DNA from: Adiantum capillus-veneris
Taxonomy: Eukaryota > Streptophyta > Polypodiopsida > Polypodiales > Pteridaceae
Length of the DNA stretch: 56,336 bases
Assembly (NCBI GenBank): GCA_014529385.2
Contig: JABFUD020000223.1
Coordinates: forward strand, 1 to 56,336
Reading direction: 5' to 3'
The notes beneath the pieces are model-generated. The model worked only from the letters and a program-made list of their open reading frames with translations, had not been told where the DNA came from and did no database searches. Both the position numbers and the translations under genes were made by a program. Below are positions 1-9,697 of the stretch, piece by piece. The first letter of the stretch is position 1. The number at the start of each line of letters is the position of its first letter.

Positions 1-146
1 GCCTAGTAGCACAGTGCCCCCAACTATACCTACATGTATGTATCAATCATGTGCACCTGTCGTACCTCAGCCTCATGTAGCTCCTACACCTCCGATTATT
101 CCAAGAGCTTACAATCCACAATGGCATTATCCAAGCTCTTATACAA

Positions 147-3100
147 GTGGGGCCATGCCATTTAATAATAACATGCATGCCATATCAGGCACCCCCTATG
201 CCTAGGGCCACGCCTGTAAACTTTGGACCACCGTCTGGTACACCACCATACGAAATATGGGACCCAAGAGCCGCGCGTATGCCAAGGCCAAGGCCAACTC
301 CCATCTCACATGTGGTTCCAGGAGCACATACACCCATTATACCTGCTCAAATAGGAGATTTGGCAGCATTTGCTCAAACTATCGGTCGCTCTATTGCGGA
401 AAACATGCGTAGTGCACCTGATAGAGAGCCTAGGAGCAAGGCAGTTCAAGTAGCTAAGCTCACACAGAAATTCAGTGGAGACGGAGATGCTAGAAAGCAT
501 ATGGAAGTCTTTGAACATGTGTGCGATTCCTTGGAAGAGCACAATGAGCTACATAAGTGTAAGGCTTTGAGTTTGACCCTAAGCGGAAAGGCTGGAGATT
601 GGTATAGAACCTTAAGAGTAGAAGAGAAAACGATCTACTCTACTCTTAGGAGAATGTTCTTAAAAGAATACATACGAGAGGGAGTACTTTGGGGTGTAGC
701 CTCTCAGCTCCAGAAAGCCCAACGAGAAGAAGGTGAATCCGTGAGAGACTTCATTAGTCGCCTAAAGAATTTGAATTCTCGATGCAATCCAAACGAGCGA
801 TTCAACAACAACCAATTGCTCGATAGATTCATTAGGGGACTACGACATGAAAGTATCTATAATGGCCTAGTCATTAGAGGTATCACTACTTGGGAAGCAG
901 TCACCATGAATGCAATCCAATTGGAGGATAATTTAATGATTGCAGGAGAAAGAGTGTCTGCCGAGCCGAAGTCTAGTAGCTCGCAAGCGTCAGGGCATGA
1001 GCCAATGAAGATAAAGCCAATCGTGAAAGAGCAAACGATATCTGAGATGACTTTGGCAGATCTCACCAAGGCCATCCAAGAAAGCCTTAGGGGTAATCGT
1101 GCTCCACAAAACACTCATATGTATCCAAGAAGGGAGCAACAATGGTGCTCAATTTGCTTGGGCCCACATACTACGAGTGAATGCCCTACTTTCAGAGTAA
1201 AGTTTAACGGGACTTGTAACGCGTGTGGTAGGTATGGCCATCAAGCGAAGGATTGCCTAATGCTTAAACGCATCATGGAAAATAGACCGCCTATAGCTTG
1301 GGCAGACTCACCTCGAGTTCCTGCATTGATGCCTACCCCACCCATGGAGCAACAGTTGCCATTACAGCACATGGTCCCTAGAACCCAAAATGTGGTCCAA
1401 ACCACACCGTTGCCACCTCCAGTGCTAGGACCGCAACCCCCTCATCCAAGAGTTACACCTATGAACCAAATAGGTTGCGAGTCATCTAGTACTTATGTAG
1501 ATTGTGAAGAGGACATAGACTCTAGTATCACCTATGGGGTCGACATGCTTGAGGAGTGTCCCATGTACTATATGGAAGACCATTGGGGACAAATCAAACC
1601 GGTATATCAAGCTACTGCGCTAGCAGCAAGAGGCCAAAACATTAATAGTTTTGCCATGAGACCACCTCTTCAGTGCTATGAATGTGGTGGACCACATCGA
1701 GTAGCTGAGTGCCCCATTAGAATGCAAAAGAATGTTGCACTAATGCAAACAAGTCAAGGGAGTGCATTGGCAATGCCAATACTCACTTGTAATCGTTGTG
1801 GCATAGATCATTTGATCGCACAGTGTCCTAACAATCCAAACGCACCGAAAATCACACCATTGAACTTAATAGAGATTGTTGATGGGACACCACCAACTAT
1901 AAACATAGCACCAGTGAATGCACTCACACGGTCGATGCTCCAAAAGCAAAATTACATCCTCGAAGAGAGAGATGCTGCATCCATTGGCCGAGCGAGAAAG
2001 AAGAAAACACGAAGAAAGACCCTTAATGCTTCTAGTTCAAAACCTAGTTCAAAGACTAACATAGGGACAGGAGAGGATCCCGTGTATATGAATGACCCTG
2101 AGGATGACTCAGATTCGATAGAGACCACGGAGACCAAAACTGTTACTACAAAGGAAAAAGCCAGTGAGGAGGATCACGAGAGGGAATTACGACGAACACC
2201 AAAAGAGTATTCAAAGTTAAACCACCCAGTTGCGAACCCCCAAGATAAGCCACGAGAGACAAAAAATGAGGATTGCAAGAGAAAGATTGGAACCTATCCA
2301 AACCCAACAGTGGAAATTGAACGAGTCCAACAACTGAGGGGTTTGGTGGAAGAAACTCAACGAACATTAGAACCTGAACCCAAACATATCCAGATGTCGG
2401 ACACAGTGTTTCCCACACAAGTTCAACCTCACAAGAACTACAGGCCGTTAGCTATACCCAGTATCATTCGGGAAGAGAGTGAGGGTAGGACATCTGAAAG
2501 TGGACACACACCTTTCCTACTAGAGAGAATGTTTGGTGAGGGAATGCCCGACCCCCTTGAGGAAGTGGAGATTCCATCTTCACCATTCTCTTGTCAGGGT
2601 CCTACGTCCCACAAGATGCCATTAAATGTTGCCAAATTGATGGATTTCATGTCTTCAGAAGTTAGAACCACCATCATGTCCAAACTATATAAAGACCCCG
2701 AGCTAGTCTCAGCTCTTCGAGCCTTCCTCAATGGAGAATTACAGCCCGGATTACCACAGTTTGCACATATGAACAAACCTGACTCGGTAATGAATGATGA
2801 GGAACATTTAGCACCACCATCTGACCTAGCGGGACATGAATCTGTAATTGAAATACCCGTTAACAAGTTGGGGCAATACTTTGAAGGTGATGAATCTAAT
2901 GCTACTCTACCAATCACTACTAAAGGATTAACTGTAAAGGGGGTCCTTGACGGTGGTGCGGGAGTCAGCATGGTGACAAAGAGTTGTTGGGAGTCTATGG
3001 GGCGACCTCACCTTGAAGCCACAAGCGTAGTGGTAAAAATGGCTAATGGATCTATTGTTACGCCTATTGGAATGCTAAAGGATCTCAGGATCAAGGTCTT

Positions 3101-3710
3101 GGGACACAAGGTAAGGCAGACTTTCATTGTTATGGATTTTTCCAAGCATCCTATGTCATTTGAGATGATCTTAGGGCGTCCATTCATGAGGGAAGAAAAA
3201 ATGGTGCATGACTGGTCCAAAAACCACGTCTACTTACAGTTCCAAGACTCTGTCATTCGAGTTGATCTTTTAAGTGGTCGAACGCATCCTCTAGGAAATA
3301 AATTCATCATTGATAATCGATCAGACACAACAATTCACTCAGCTCCATTACAGTATTGTTACACGTGTAACGAAGACACGGATATTGGGGAGAACTCTCC
3401 TTATATGGATATCCTACCCGGAATGGCTGAGTCAGACAATGTCGATTGGGTACACCTAGCGGCAACTATAGATACATGGGGAGCTAGAGGAACAACCTGG
3501 GTAACACCAGATGGGGAAGAGATACCACACATTGCACCAGTAAACATGTTAGGTGTAGCGCATGTAACATCCGATGATAAGAAAGAGGCACACCTACCTG
3601 AGAGTGAAACTGATGATTCCTCAAAGGCTTCAGGCCAATACACATCAGAAACGGAATCTCAGGGAGAAATGGATTCAGAACCTAGGAAACATCGAGTGAA
3701 CCAAGTATAG
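147..3710 (+). CDS. Gag-protease polyprotein of element 1
   Basis: A 1187-residue frame, the longest in the window. A proline-rich N-terminus is followed by a retrotransposon gag (capsid-like) domain at about residues 95-235. Four zinc knuckles start near residues 334, 357, 510 and 548. Three have the spacing C-x2-C-x3-H-x4-C, one residue shorter than canonical; the second (CNACGRYGHQAKDC) is canonical C-x2-C-x4-H-x4-C. A retropepsin follows, with motif VLDGGAG near residue 935 (DGG rather than DSG/DTG) and the distal ILGRPF motif near 1010. A charged tail follows. The true start is doubtful: a proline-rich frame at 14-205 appears to be the N-terminal continuation cut off by a frameshift. Role: particle assembly, RNA binding and polyprotein processing. 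Confidence 0.85.
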   Translation: MGPCHLIITCMPYQAPPMPRATPVNFGPPSGTPPYEIWDPRAARMPRPRPTPISHVVPGAHTPIIPAQIGDLAAFAQTIGRSIAENMRSAPDREPRSKAVQVAKLTQKFSGDGDARKHMEVFEHVCDSLEEHNELHKCKALSLTLSGKAGDWYRTLRVEEKTIYSTLRRMFLKEYIREGVLWGVASQLQKAQREEGESVRDFISRLKNLNSRCNPNERFNNNQLLDRFIRGLRHESIYNGLVIRGITTWEAVTMNAIQLEDNLMIAGERVSAEPKSSSSQASGHEPMKIKPIVKEQTISEMTLADLTKAIQESLRGNRAPQNTHMYPRREQQWCSICLGPHTTSECPTFRVKFNGTCNACGRYGHQAKDCLMLKRIMENRPPIAWADSPRVPALMPTPPMEQQLPLQHMVPRTQNVVQTTPLPPPVLGPQPPHPRVTPMNQIGCESSSTYVDCEEDIDSSITYGVDMLEECPMYYMEDHWGQIKPVYQATALAARGQNINSFAMRPPLQCYECGGPHRVAECPIRMQKNVALMQTSQGSALAMPILTCNRCGIDHLIAQCPNNPNAPKITPLNLIEIVDGTPPTINIAPVNALTRSMLQKQNYILEERDAASIGRARKKKTRRKTLNASSSKPSSKTNIGTGEDPVYMNDPEDDSDSIETTETKTVTTKEKASEEDHERELRRTPKEYSKLNHPVANPQDKPRETKNEDCKRKIGTYPNPTVEIERVQQLRGLVEETQRTLEPEPKHIQMSDTVFPTQVQPHKNYRPLAIPSIIREESEGRTSESGHTPFLLERMFGEGMPDPLEEVEIPSSPFSCQGPTSHKMPLNVAKLMDFMSSEVRTTIMSKLYKDPELVSALRAFLNGELQPGLPQFAHMNKPDSVMNDEEHLAPPSDLAGHESVIEIPVNKLGQYFEGDESNATLPITTKGLTVKGVLDGGAGVSMVTKSCWESMGRPHLEATSVVVKMANGSIVTPIGMLKDLRIKVLGHKVRQTFIVMDFSKHPMSFEMILGRPFMREEKMVHDWSKNHVYLQFQDSVIRVDLLSGRTHPLGNKFIIDNRSDTTIHSAPLQYCYTCNEDTDIGENSPYMDILPGMAESDNVDWVHLAATIDTWGARGTTWVTPDGEEIPHIAPVNMLGVAHVTSDDKKEAHLPESETDDSSKASGQYTSETESQGEMDSEPRKHRVNQV

Positions 3711-3873
3711 AAACTAACACTCAAGGCCTAGTACGACCATCTATGGTAATTTATATGAGAGTGAAGAAGATACAAGCGAAGACCTATCAGGCGAGTCGAG
3801 TTCAAACATTTACCAAAATCAAAACCTTAACAAGAAACAAAGGTCATATAAGAGACGACGATATCGAGCAAAT

Positions 3874-4410
3874 GTGAGAGCTAGGATAAACAAGGAAAGA
3901 TCTACTGCAGAATGGCTTAGCTATCTAGGGGCATGTGATGCTCATCGAAAGCTAGTAGACAATTGGGGTGAACATCTCCAGAGTGTCATGTGGTGCAGCC
4001 CGCGACCCATTGACCTCGCTCAATTGGAGGTTACAGAGCCGAAATTGAGTCGAACTATAAGAAGACGTCAAAACCGAGAGTTAGCACAACAACAAAAGGA
4101 GGCAGAACTAAAAGAAAGGTCTCCGTCAGGACAAGAGCCTGCTGACTTACATACGGCTCCTGAACATTTTAAATCTTATACCACGGGGGAGCGAAAGGTT
4201 GTGTATGCCAAAGCCCAACGAATACCTACCAATGGAAGCAGTGGAGTCTATGATGGTCCAGCGGTAGTTAAAGAGATAGAATTAGCAGAACCAGGTGAGG
4301 AGTCTAAACCAGTCTTTATTGCTCAAGACCTTACCGAAACTGAAGAGGTGTACTTAAGGAGCTCCTCAAGGAATACAAGGATATCTTTGCTTGGACATAT
4401 CATGACATGA
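3874..4410 (+). pseudogene. Protease-RT linker of element 1 pol
   Basis: A 178-residue frame between protease and RT. It is rich in Arg, Gln and Glu (for example TIRRRQNRELAQQQKEAEL) and has no recognisable catalytic motif. Its last ~20 codons run out of frame. The natural continuation, ending in a K-D-I-F-A-W-type motif just before the RT fingers, is found in the next frame, so a single-base shift near 4350 is likely. Position and composition support a spacer in the pol polyprotein. The 160 bases between the gag stop (3710) and this frame are also coding-like but interrupted. Confidence 0.6.
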
Positions 4411-4739
4411 AGGGCGTTCCACCTTCTGTGGTGCAACATACAATTCCCATGATCAACATTGCTAAACCCGTCCAGCAACGACCCTATCCAATGAATCCTA
4501 AGTACGCCAAAATTGTACAAGAGGAGATTGAAAAACTTATCCAATGTGGATTCATATACCCTATTGAGCACTCAGAATGGGTTTCTCCAATAGTCATTGT
4601 GCCAAAAAAGAATGGGAAACTAAGAGTGTGCGTGGACCTCAAGAAAGTTAATGCAGCTACTAGAGAGATCATTATCCCTTGCCATATTCAGAACATGTGC
4701 TTGAAAGAGTTGCGGGCAAGGAAGCTTATAGCTTTTTAG
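4407..4739 (+). pseudogene. Reverse transcriptase N-terminal part (element 1)
   Basis: This frame encodes the RT fingers: a PYPMNP motif, then EEIEKLIQCGFIYP, SEWVSPIVIVPKKNGK and LRVCVDLKKVN. These correspond to RT conserved blocks before the catalytic region in Ty3/gypsy. After the codons for IIIPCHIQ the frame is lost and the protein continues in another frame near 4680, showing a frameshift. The ATG at 4407 is internal to pol, not a real start. Confidence 0.85.
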
Positions 4740-5638
4740 ATGGGTACTCTGGTTACAATCAAATCACAATTGCATTAGAGGACCAAGCTAAAACTGCTTT
4801 TATCACAGAGTTTGGAGTGTTTGCATTTCGTGTTATGGCTTTTGGCTTAACAAATGCCCCTGCTACATTCCAACGATTAATAAACACTGCGTTTAAAGAA
4901 TTTCTAAGGGAGTTTTGTGAAGCTTTCCTAGACGACCTTTGTGTTTATTCTTCTTGGGAGAAGCATTTGTTATATCTACGAAAAATATTTGAAAGGTGCA
5001 GATTTTATCGCATCTCATTGAACCCTTTCAAATGCCAATTTTGGGTTAAGCATGGAGTCATTCTAGGGCATATAGTGTCCAAGAACGGGATATCCACAGA
5101 TGAGAGTAAGATTAAAGCCATTGCCGATTTGCCACCACCTACTAACTATAAAGGAGTTCAAAGATTTATGGGCCATGTTGGTTATTATCGAAGGTTTATT
5201 TTAAACTTTGCCGAGATAGCGCGTCCATTGTACAAGCTTCTTATCGAGTTTCACTGGACGGAAGAATGTCATCAATCTTATGAGTTATTAAAGAAGGCCC
5301 TAACAAGTGCTCCAATCCTGCGAACACCTGATTGGAATGTACCTTTTCATGTGCATATTGATGCATCAAATTTTGCTATTGGGTGTGTTCTAACTCAACC
5401 AGGAGAACATAAATTGGACTACCCTATTAGCTTTGCAAGTCGCCAATTAAATGATGCCGAGATGAACTACACTACTACAGAGCGCGAAGGTCTAGCTATG
5501 ATTTACGCAGTAAAGAAATTTCGCTATTACCTTCTTGCTACCAAGTTTGTGTTTTATGTTGATCATCAAGCATTGCTATTTGGTAAACAAGCCGTGTTCC
5601 ACAGGTCGAATTACACGATGGTTGTTAATTCTTCTTGA
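4679..5638 (+). pseudogene. RT catalytic core and RNase H (element 1)
   Basis: Contains the RT motifs FLDGYSGYNQI (block A region), FGLTNAPATFQR (block B) and the catalytic FLDDLCVYS (FLDD at about residues 83-86, replacing YVDD). The thumb motif GHIVSKNGI and the connection motif GYYRRFI follow. RNase H begins near residue 225 with HVHIDASNFAIG and contains TTTEREGLAMIYAVKKFRYY and FVFYVDHQALL. The frame ends at 5638, but homologous sequence shifts to another frame at about 5580-5600, so RNase H and integrase are separated by a frameshift. The polymerase would copy element RNA into DNA in the particle. Confidence 0.9.
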
Positions 5639-7028
5639 GTTTGACTTCACCGTTGTTGTGAGGCCTGGGAGGAAACATGTCATGGCGGATCATTTATCTC
5701 GTATCCCTAATGGCGAAGCTCCTACGGGGGTTGATGATGAATTGCCTGATACTCCTTTGTTCATTGTTGAGACAATGCCTGAATGGAGTGAAAAGATTGT
5801 TAACTTCTTAGTTAATGGTTTTCCACCCAAAGAGTTGCGAAAAGATATAGCTCGAAAATTAATCAAGGAATGCGAACCCTATTGCTTACTGGTTGGAACT
5901 CTCTATAAGAGAGGAAAAGATGATGTTCTTAGACGTTGTGCCGGCGAGGATGAGTATTTATATATTCTACAAGAGGCACACATGGGCGTAGCTGGTGGTC
6001 ACTTTTCAGGAAAGTTGACTGCCCGAAAGATCTTACAGTCAGGCTATTGGTGGCCCACTCTGTTTAAGGATGCATCACTTTTTGCAAAGGGATGTGATGA
6101 ATGCCAACGCTTCAAGAAGCCACAAAGAAGGGATAGGATGCCTCTACATCCCATCAAGGTAACCCAACCATTTGAAAAGTGGGGCTTAGACTTTGTAGGA
6201 CCGATTAGTCCGGCTGCACGTAACACGCAATCACGATATATCATTGTGGCTACCGACTATGTAACCAAATGGGCTGAAGCAAAAGCAACACGAAAGGCGG
6301 ATGCAAAAACAACAGCTAAGTTCCTCTTTGAGAACATTATCACACGTTTTGGATGCCCCTTTGAACTTGTGAGTGACAATGGAACTCATTTTATAAATGA
6401 AGTAATAAAAGAACTCACATCAAACTTCATGATATCTCACCACAAGTCTACACCCTATTATCCCCAAGCAAATGGCCAAGCTGAGAGTACCAACAAAACT
6501 CTCATCTCCATTTTGACAAAGACAGTTGAGGCTCATCGCACTGATTGGGACCTAAAGCTTACATCAGCTTTATGGGCTTATCGTACTGCGTATAAAGTTG
6601 CTATTAATTGCACACCGTTTAAGATGGTGTATGGCCAAGAAGCAGTTATGCCATGGGAGTTTGTCATTCCTAGTCTTCGAGTAGCTTCTCAAGAAGGTTG
6701 GGATGGTAACCCCTTAGTGGAGCGATTATATATCCTGGAAAGGCTAGATGAAGAGAGGCAATTAGCTGTGCGAAATGCTCTAGTGGAGAAGGATAGGAGA
6801 AAGAAGTGGTTTGATAGCCATTTAAAGGATAAAGACATCAAGGTTGGTGATAAAGTTCTTATGTACGGGGTACGTAATGAAAAGAAGAAATTGAAATACG
6901 CTGGTAAGGGACCATATCGAGTGTGTGAAATTACCCCACAAGGTACCATTCGTGTGGAGACTCTAGATGGAGTTAAACCATTGGATTCCTTAATGGGAGT
7001 AAATTCAAAAGATATTATGATCCTCTAA
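5535..7028 (+). CDS. RNase H end and integrase (element 1)
   Basis: The first ~35 residues are out of frame with RNase H; true homology starts at the RPGRKHVMADHLSR motif. The integrase zinc-binding HHCC motif follows (HMGVAGGH then CDEC). The catalytic triad is visible: D219 in GLDFVGP, D281 in VSDNGTHF and E317 in GQAESTNK, with the DD35E spacing intact. The C-terminal domain (VGDKVLMYGVR, GPYRVCEI, GTIRVETLDG) is a GPY/F-type module. No chromodomain follows before the stop. The integrase core looks intact here even though pol as a whole is broken upstream. Confidence 0.9.
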   Translation: MLPSLCFMLIIKHCYLVNKPCSTGRITRWLLILLEFDFTVVVRPGRKHVMADHLSRIPNGEAPTGVDDELPDTPLFIVETMPEWSEKIVNFLVNGFPPKELRKDIARKLIKECEPYCLLVGTLYKRGKDDVLRRCAGEDEYLYILQEAHMGVAGGHFSGKLTARKILQSGYWWPTLFKDASLFAKGCDECQRFKKPQRRDRMPLHPIKVTQPFEKWGLDFVGPISPAARNTQSRYIIVATDYVTKWAEAKATRKADAKTTAKFLFENIITRFGCPFELVSDNGTHFINEVIKELTSNFMISHHKSTPYYPQANGQAESTNKTLISILTKTVEAHRTDWDLKLTSALWAYRTAYKVAINCTPFKMVYGQEAVMPWEFVIPSLRVASQEGWDGNPLVERLYILERLDEERQLAVRNALVEKDRRKKWFDSHLKDKDIKVGDKVLMYGVRNEKKKLKYAGKGPYRVCEITPQGTIRVETLDGVKPLDSLMGVNSKDIMIL

Positions 7029-7031
7029 GCC

Positions 7032-7600
7032 AGGAAGAGTTGCAAGCCATCCATCAAAAGAAGGCTGCCAAGGAACAAGTAGAGCTTTAAAAAATCCAAG
7101 CAAGAGTTGAGGCTCGAGAACGACAACAACGTCTTAGACGCCAACGAGAGGCTAATCTGGGAATCACGCAAGCATTTTTCAGGACACAGATGACGACTCA
7201 TTAGAATCTGAGCCACCCCTACGATACCCAATTGAGCTAAATAGCCCCTATGGAAAGTACTATACAATGCCTTATTAGATACGGGAGCTAAACACAATTT
7301 GTTGTCCTATGGATTTGGTGTCAATTAGGGAAACCGACCCTATCCTTGAGTACGATGCAAGTCAAGGGCATTAATAAAAAGAAAACTGCTATTCTTGGAG
7401 TCCTTCGACCCCTGTTGTCTATGACAATGGAAGCATAGTGCAGAGGTTTCTAGTCATGCCCGCGCGAGCTATGGAAGGCAACGTAAACCTGGGACGCACG
7501 TGGATGTTGGCAACCAAATGCACTATTGATTGGGATACTGGTAGTGTCACGACGCGACCACCGACTCTTACCCCTATCATTCAAGCAAAGTCACCTACGT
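7032..7600 (+). pseudogene. Second retropepsin-like domain after integrase (element 1)
   Basis: The stretch begins with a charged, coil-like peptide rich in Glu, Gln and Arg (about 7032-7200). It then encodes, across three short frame pieces, a retropepsin-like fold: ALLDTGAKHNLLSYG at about 7270-7315, then QLGKPTL and a K-x-x-x-ILGVLRP segment (about 7320-7435), then FLVMPARAMEGNVNLGRTWM (7447-7506) and CTIDW. D-T-G-A, a hydrophobic strand and a late N-L-G-R-x-W match the order of retropepsin motifs. Element 1 therefore has two protease-like domains. Two frameshifts and a stop interrupt this one. The assignment rests on motif order only. Confidence 0.6.
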
Positions 7601-7661
7601 TGCAAACTCTAGCAAGGTTGAAGGATAGCCAACATTCACAAGCCAAGGTGGTTAACTCGTT

Positions 7662-8408
7662 TTGCTGGCTACCCATGAACCTAGCACTTCAACACTTGTA
7701 GTTGCAGCAAGCAGTAATATTGCAAGTACTCAACCTGCACGACCTAAGAGTACATATCAATGGGTCCCCAAGGCCTTACTTCCAACTACCTCAACCCTCC
7801 CATCCATTCCAAGAAAAAATTTCCCTGGAAAACCAAGAGCGCGCTCTAGGAGGGTCAAGACCAAATCACGATGGATTCCAAAACGACTATTAGAATCCCA
7901 AGGCTACTATGATGGAAATGAGCAAATCTGGGTACCTAAACGTAAAATGTGTCCTTCCCTATCGACAACAAACCCATATGAGTCAAACAGTGTAACGCTA
8001 AAGCCAATGGCAGACCGTGGGAAGGAAAAGATCACAGAATGCTACACACCTAATCCAGAGCTAGTTTGGGCTCCAAGGATAAACCAATTTATTCCACCTA
8101 GCTCACGAAGGGGGGAATTCCATGAAGCTTCTAGCTCCTCATGTAATACATCCATAGAGGTAAAAGCTTCTACACAGCCTCCACCTACAATAGTGGACCT
8201 CCATGAAGCTACAAAGGAATCCACACCTTCTAGTGTTCAAGAATCACCTGATGAATCACTTCAAGTTCGATCCTGGGAGAGTACCTTACCACCCTTGCAA
8301 CTCGACGAGGCACCTAAGGTAATAGAAAACTACTGGCAAAAATCTTCACCTATAACAACTTGGAACAACTGGTTTCAAAGGGTGACGACATCATTTCAAA
8401 CGATATGA
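7662..8408 (+). CDS. 3' accessory ORF with W-P-K repeats (element 1)
   Basis: A 248-residue frame between the second protease-like domain and the polypurine tract. I do not recognise a named family. It carries an imperfect repeat: QWVPKALL at residues 33-40, RWIPKRLLESQGYYDGNEQ at 70-88 running into IWVPK, and VWAPRINQFIP at 135-145. The rest is Ser/Thr/Pro-rich with acidic patches near the C-terminus. The related element 2 has the same motif at least four times (about 20,740-21,390), so the repeat is a conserved feature and not chance. No signal peptide or membrane segment is evident, which argues against an envelope-like protein. It ends 3 bases before the purine tract region. Confidence 0.7.
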   Translation: MLATHEPSTSTLVVAASSNIASTQPARPKSTYQWVPKALLPTTSTLPSIPRKNFPGKPRARSRRVKTKSRWIPKRLLESQGYYDGNEQIWVPKRKMCPSLSTTNPYESNSVTLKPMADRGKEKITECYTPNPELVWAPRINQFIPPSSRRGEFHEASSSSCNTSIEVKASTQPPPTIVDLHEATKESTPSSVQESPDESLQVRSWESTLPPLQLDEAPKVIENYWQKSSPITTWNNWFQRVTTSFQTI

Positions 8409-8410
8409 TC

Positions 8411-8429
8411 TACCCAAGGAAGGGGGGAG
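8411..8429 (+). promoter_or_regulatory. Polypurine tract before 3' LTR (element 1)
   Basis: The purine run AAGGAAGGGGGGAG lies directly before TGTTTGTGG, as expected for the plus-strand primer of an LTR element. Confidence 0.8.
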
Positions 8430-9080
8430 TGTTTGTGGACATCCATTATTCACTTGCTTCCCTCTCAACCTTTCTCCCTGACCTCTTAATCTCCCAATCT
8501 TAGGGAATGTATATATAAAGCCTTATACTCACCAAAACAAGATAAAAAAGTAAAAGACCAAGAGCCATAACACAAAATCATAAAAACACATTAGGCACAA
8601 GAACACGACCCTTGTAATATTTGCACTCTAACCATCATCTATTTGTGTGTACAGATATGGCTAGTACGCTAGAGTCATCCACTCCTACCTTGGGTGAGAG
8701 GTACCCTCGTTACTTTTCATAAATGTTCCACAGGGTCTTTCCGGTGCTTGCATGTGAATGGGATTTGGTAGGTACGCTAGCATGTGAGAGGAATTTCGAG
8801 GAGTTAGAATGGCTGATACGTCTCTTGACCACGACTGATCCATACTTAGTAGAGAGTGTATCTCCCATTGCACAAGCCTACCCTTTTGACCAAGCTGACT
8901 ATACGCGTCTAGTAACCTTCTTAGTAAGCATGGGTACCTATGATGAAGAAGAAGATTTACATGACTATATGGATGGCACATATGGTCTCATGGATGATGG
9001 CTTTTTTTATCTCGACGATGAGGATAGGGATTTAGCCTTAGGGTTTCCCCCCAATCTCTACAATACCCTATTCCCTTGAC
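8430..9080 (+). repeat. 3' LTR of element 1 (right edge unresolved)
   Basis: Begins TGTTTGTGG right after the polypurine tract. A TATA box (TATATAAA, 8512-8519) lies 82 bases in, as expected for U3, and an ORF follows within the LTR. The matching 5' LTR is outside the window, so the right end is unknown and may lie several hundred bases further. Confidence 0.65.
8657..9079 (+). pseudogene. ORF inside the 3' LTR of element 1, one in-frame stop
   Basis: Starts at an ATG 138 bases after the TATA box. The first 21 codons (MASTLESSTPTLGERYPRYFS) end in TAA at 8720-8722, and the same frame then continues for 118 more codons to 9079. The product would be acidic and rich in Asp, Glu, Leu and Tyr, with a run of Asp/Glu near YDEEEDLHDYMD. 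I do not recognise a family. Because a 5' LTR would carry the same ORF just after the transcription start, it would be the first ORF on the element RNA. Elements 2 and 3 also have LTR-region ORFs. Confidence 0.45.
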
Positions 9081-9697
9081 TCTCTAGGGGGAGTGCAAAT
9101 AATTAGGTTAGGGTTCCTTATGTTTTCTTTTTGTTGTGTTCAATAAGTGTTGGTACCTTTTCCCACTGATGTGCCTCCTATAGGGATTCCTTGTGTTTCC
9201 TAGTGTGTACAGGAGCGTGTTGCTGTTGTTAGGATTTGGACCTTCATGGAATCTTTATCTCGACTCACTCTTCAAATCAAGCGCGACCATCAACACAAAC
9301 AGGTGTTTCTTGTCTATTAGCATTGCCCCTTATCTTTTTTGCATCTATGATTGTCTACTTTAATTGTGATTGGTAGCCTAATATTCACCGCATTTGCTTA
9401 GTATCAAACATTTAATTCAATGTAATTTTTTATCATAATCACTTGTCTAGGTTTAAAAATCAAGCAGTCAGACTAAGCTAGTTTGACCAAGTTAGGTGTT
9501 AGAGATCTTCTCTTAATACCATGGGGAATGCCTTCCTAATAATCAATGGTTACTTAGGTTCTTAATCCGATTTAGGCAGCATTGTGTGAAATGTACTAGG
9601 GCTTTCTAGTGGGCTTGACCCTATTGACCTTTCGCTTAAGTATTATAAAGGGAGTTTACTAGTGTGATGAGCCTGGGGATGTGTATCAGTGTTATAT
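9081..9697. other. Unassigned, probably rest of element 1 LTR or flank
   Basis: AT-rich sequence with no ORF over about 60 codons and no recognisable motif. It may include the U5 end of the element 1 LTR. No terminal CA can be chosen without the partner LTR. Confidence 0.4.

Larger units (their letters stand above)
1..9080 (+). mobile_element. Element 1: Ty3/gypsy LTR retrotransposon, 5' end outside window
   Basis: Domain order on the + strand is gag, zinc knuckles, retropepsin, RT, RNase H, integrase. This is the Ty3/gypsy order, because integrase follows RNase H. No chromodomain follows the integrase, so a non-chromovirus plant lineage is likely (inference). Past integrase lies an extra module: a second retropepsin-like domain and a repeat-containing ORF. 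A purine tract and a TG-starting LTR come next. The 5' LTR and primer site lie left of the window. The right LTR edge cannot be placed without its partner, so the given end is the last supported coding base. Several frameshifts show the copy is no longer functional. Confidence 0.9.

Noticed and set aside
2146-2971. Minus-strand ORFs opposite element 1 gag, and + strand ORFs opposite copia (34,061; 36,596-37,484)
   Set aside because: Antisense shadows of well-supported coding sequence; no motifs.
7662-8408. Envelope-like gene
   Set aside because: Its position after integrase suggests one, but no signal peptide or membrane-spanning segment is visible.
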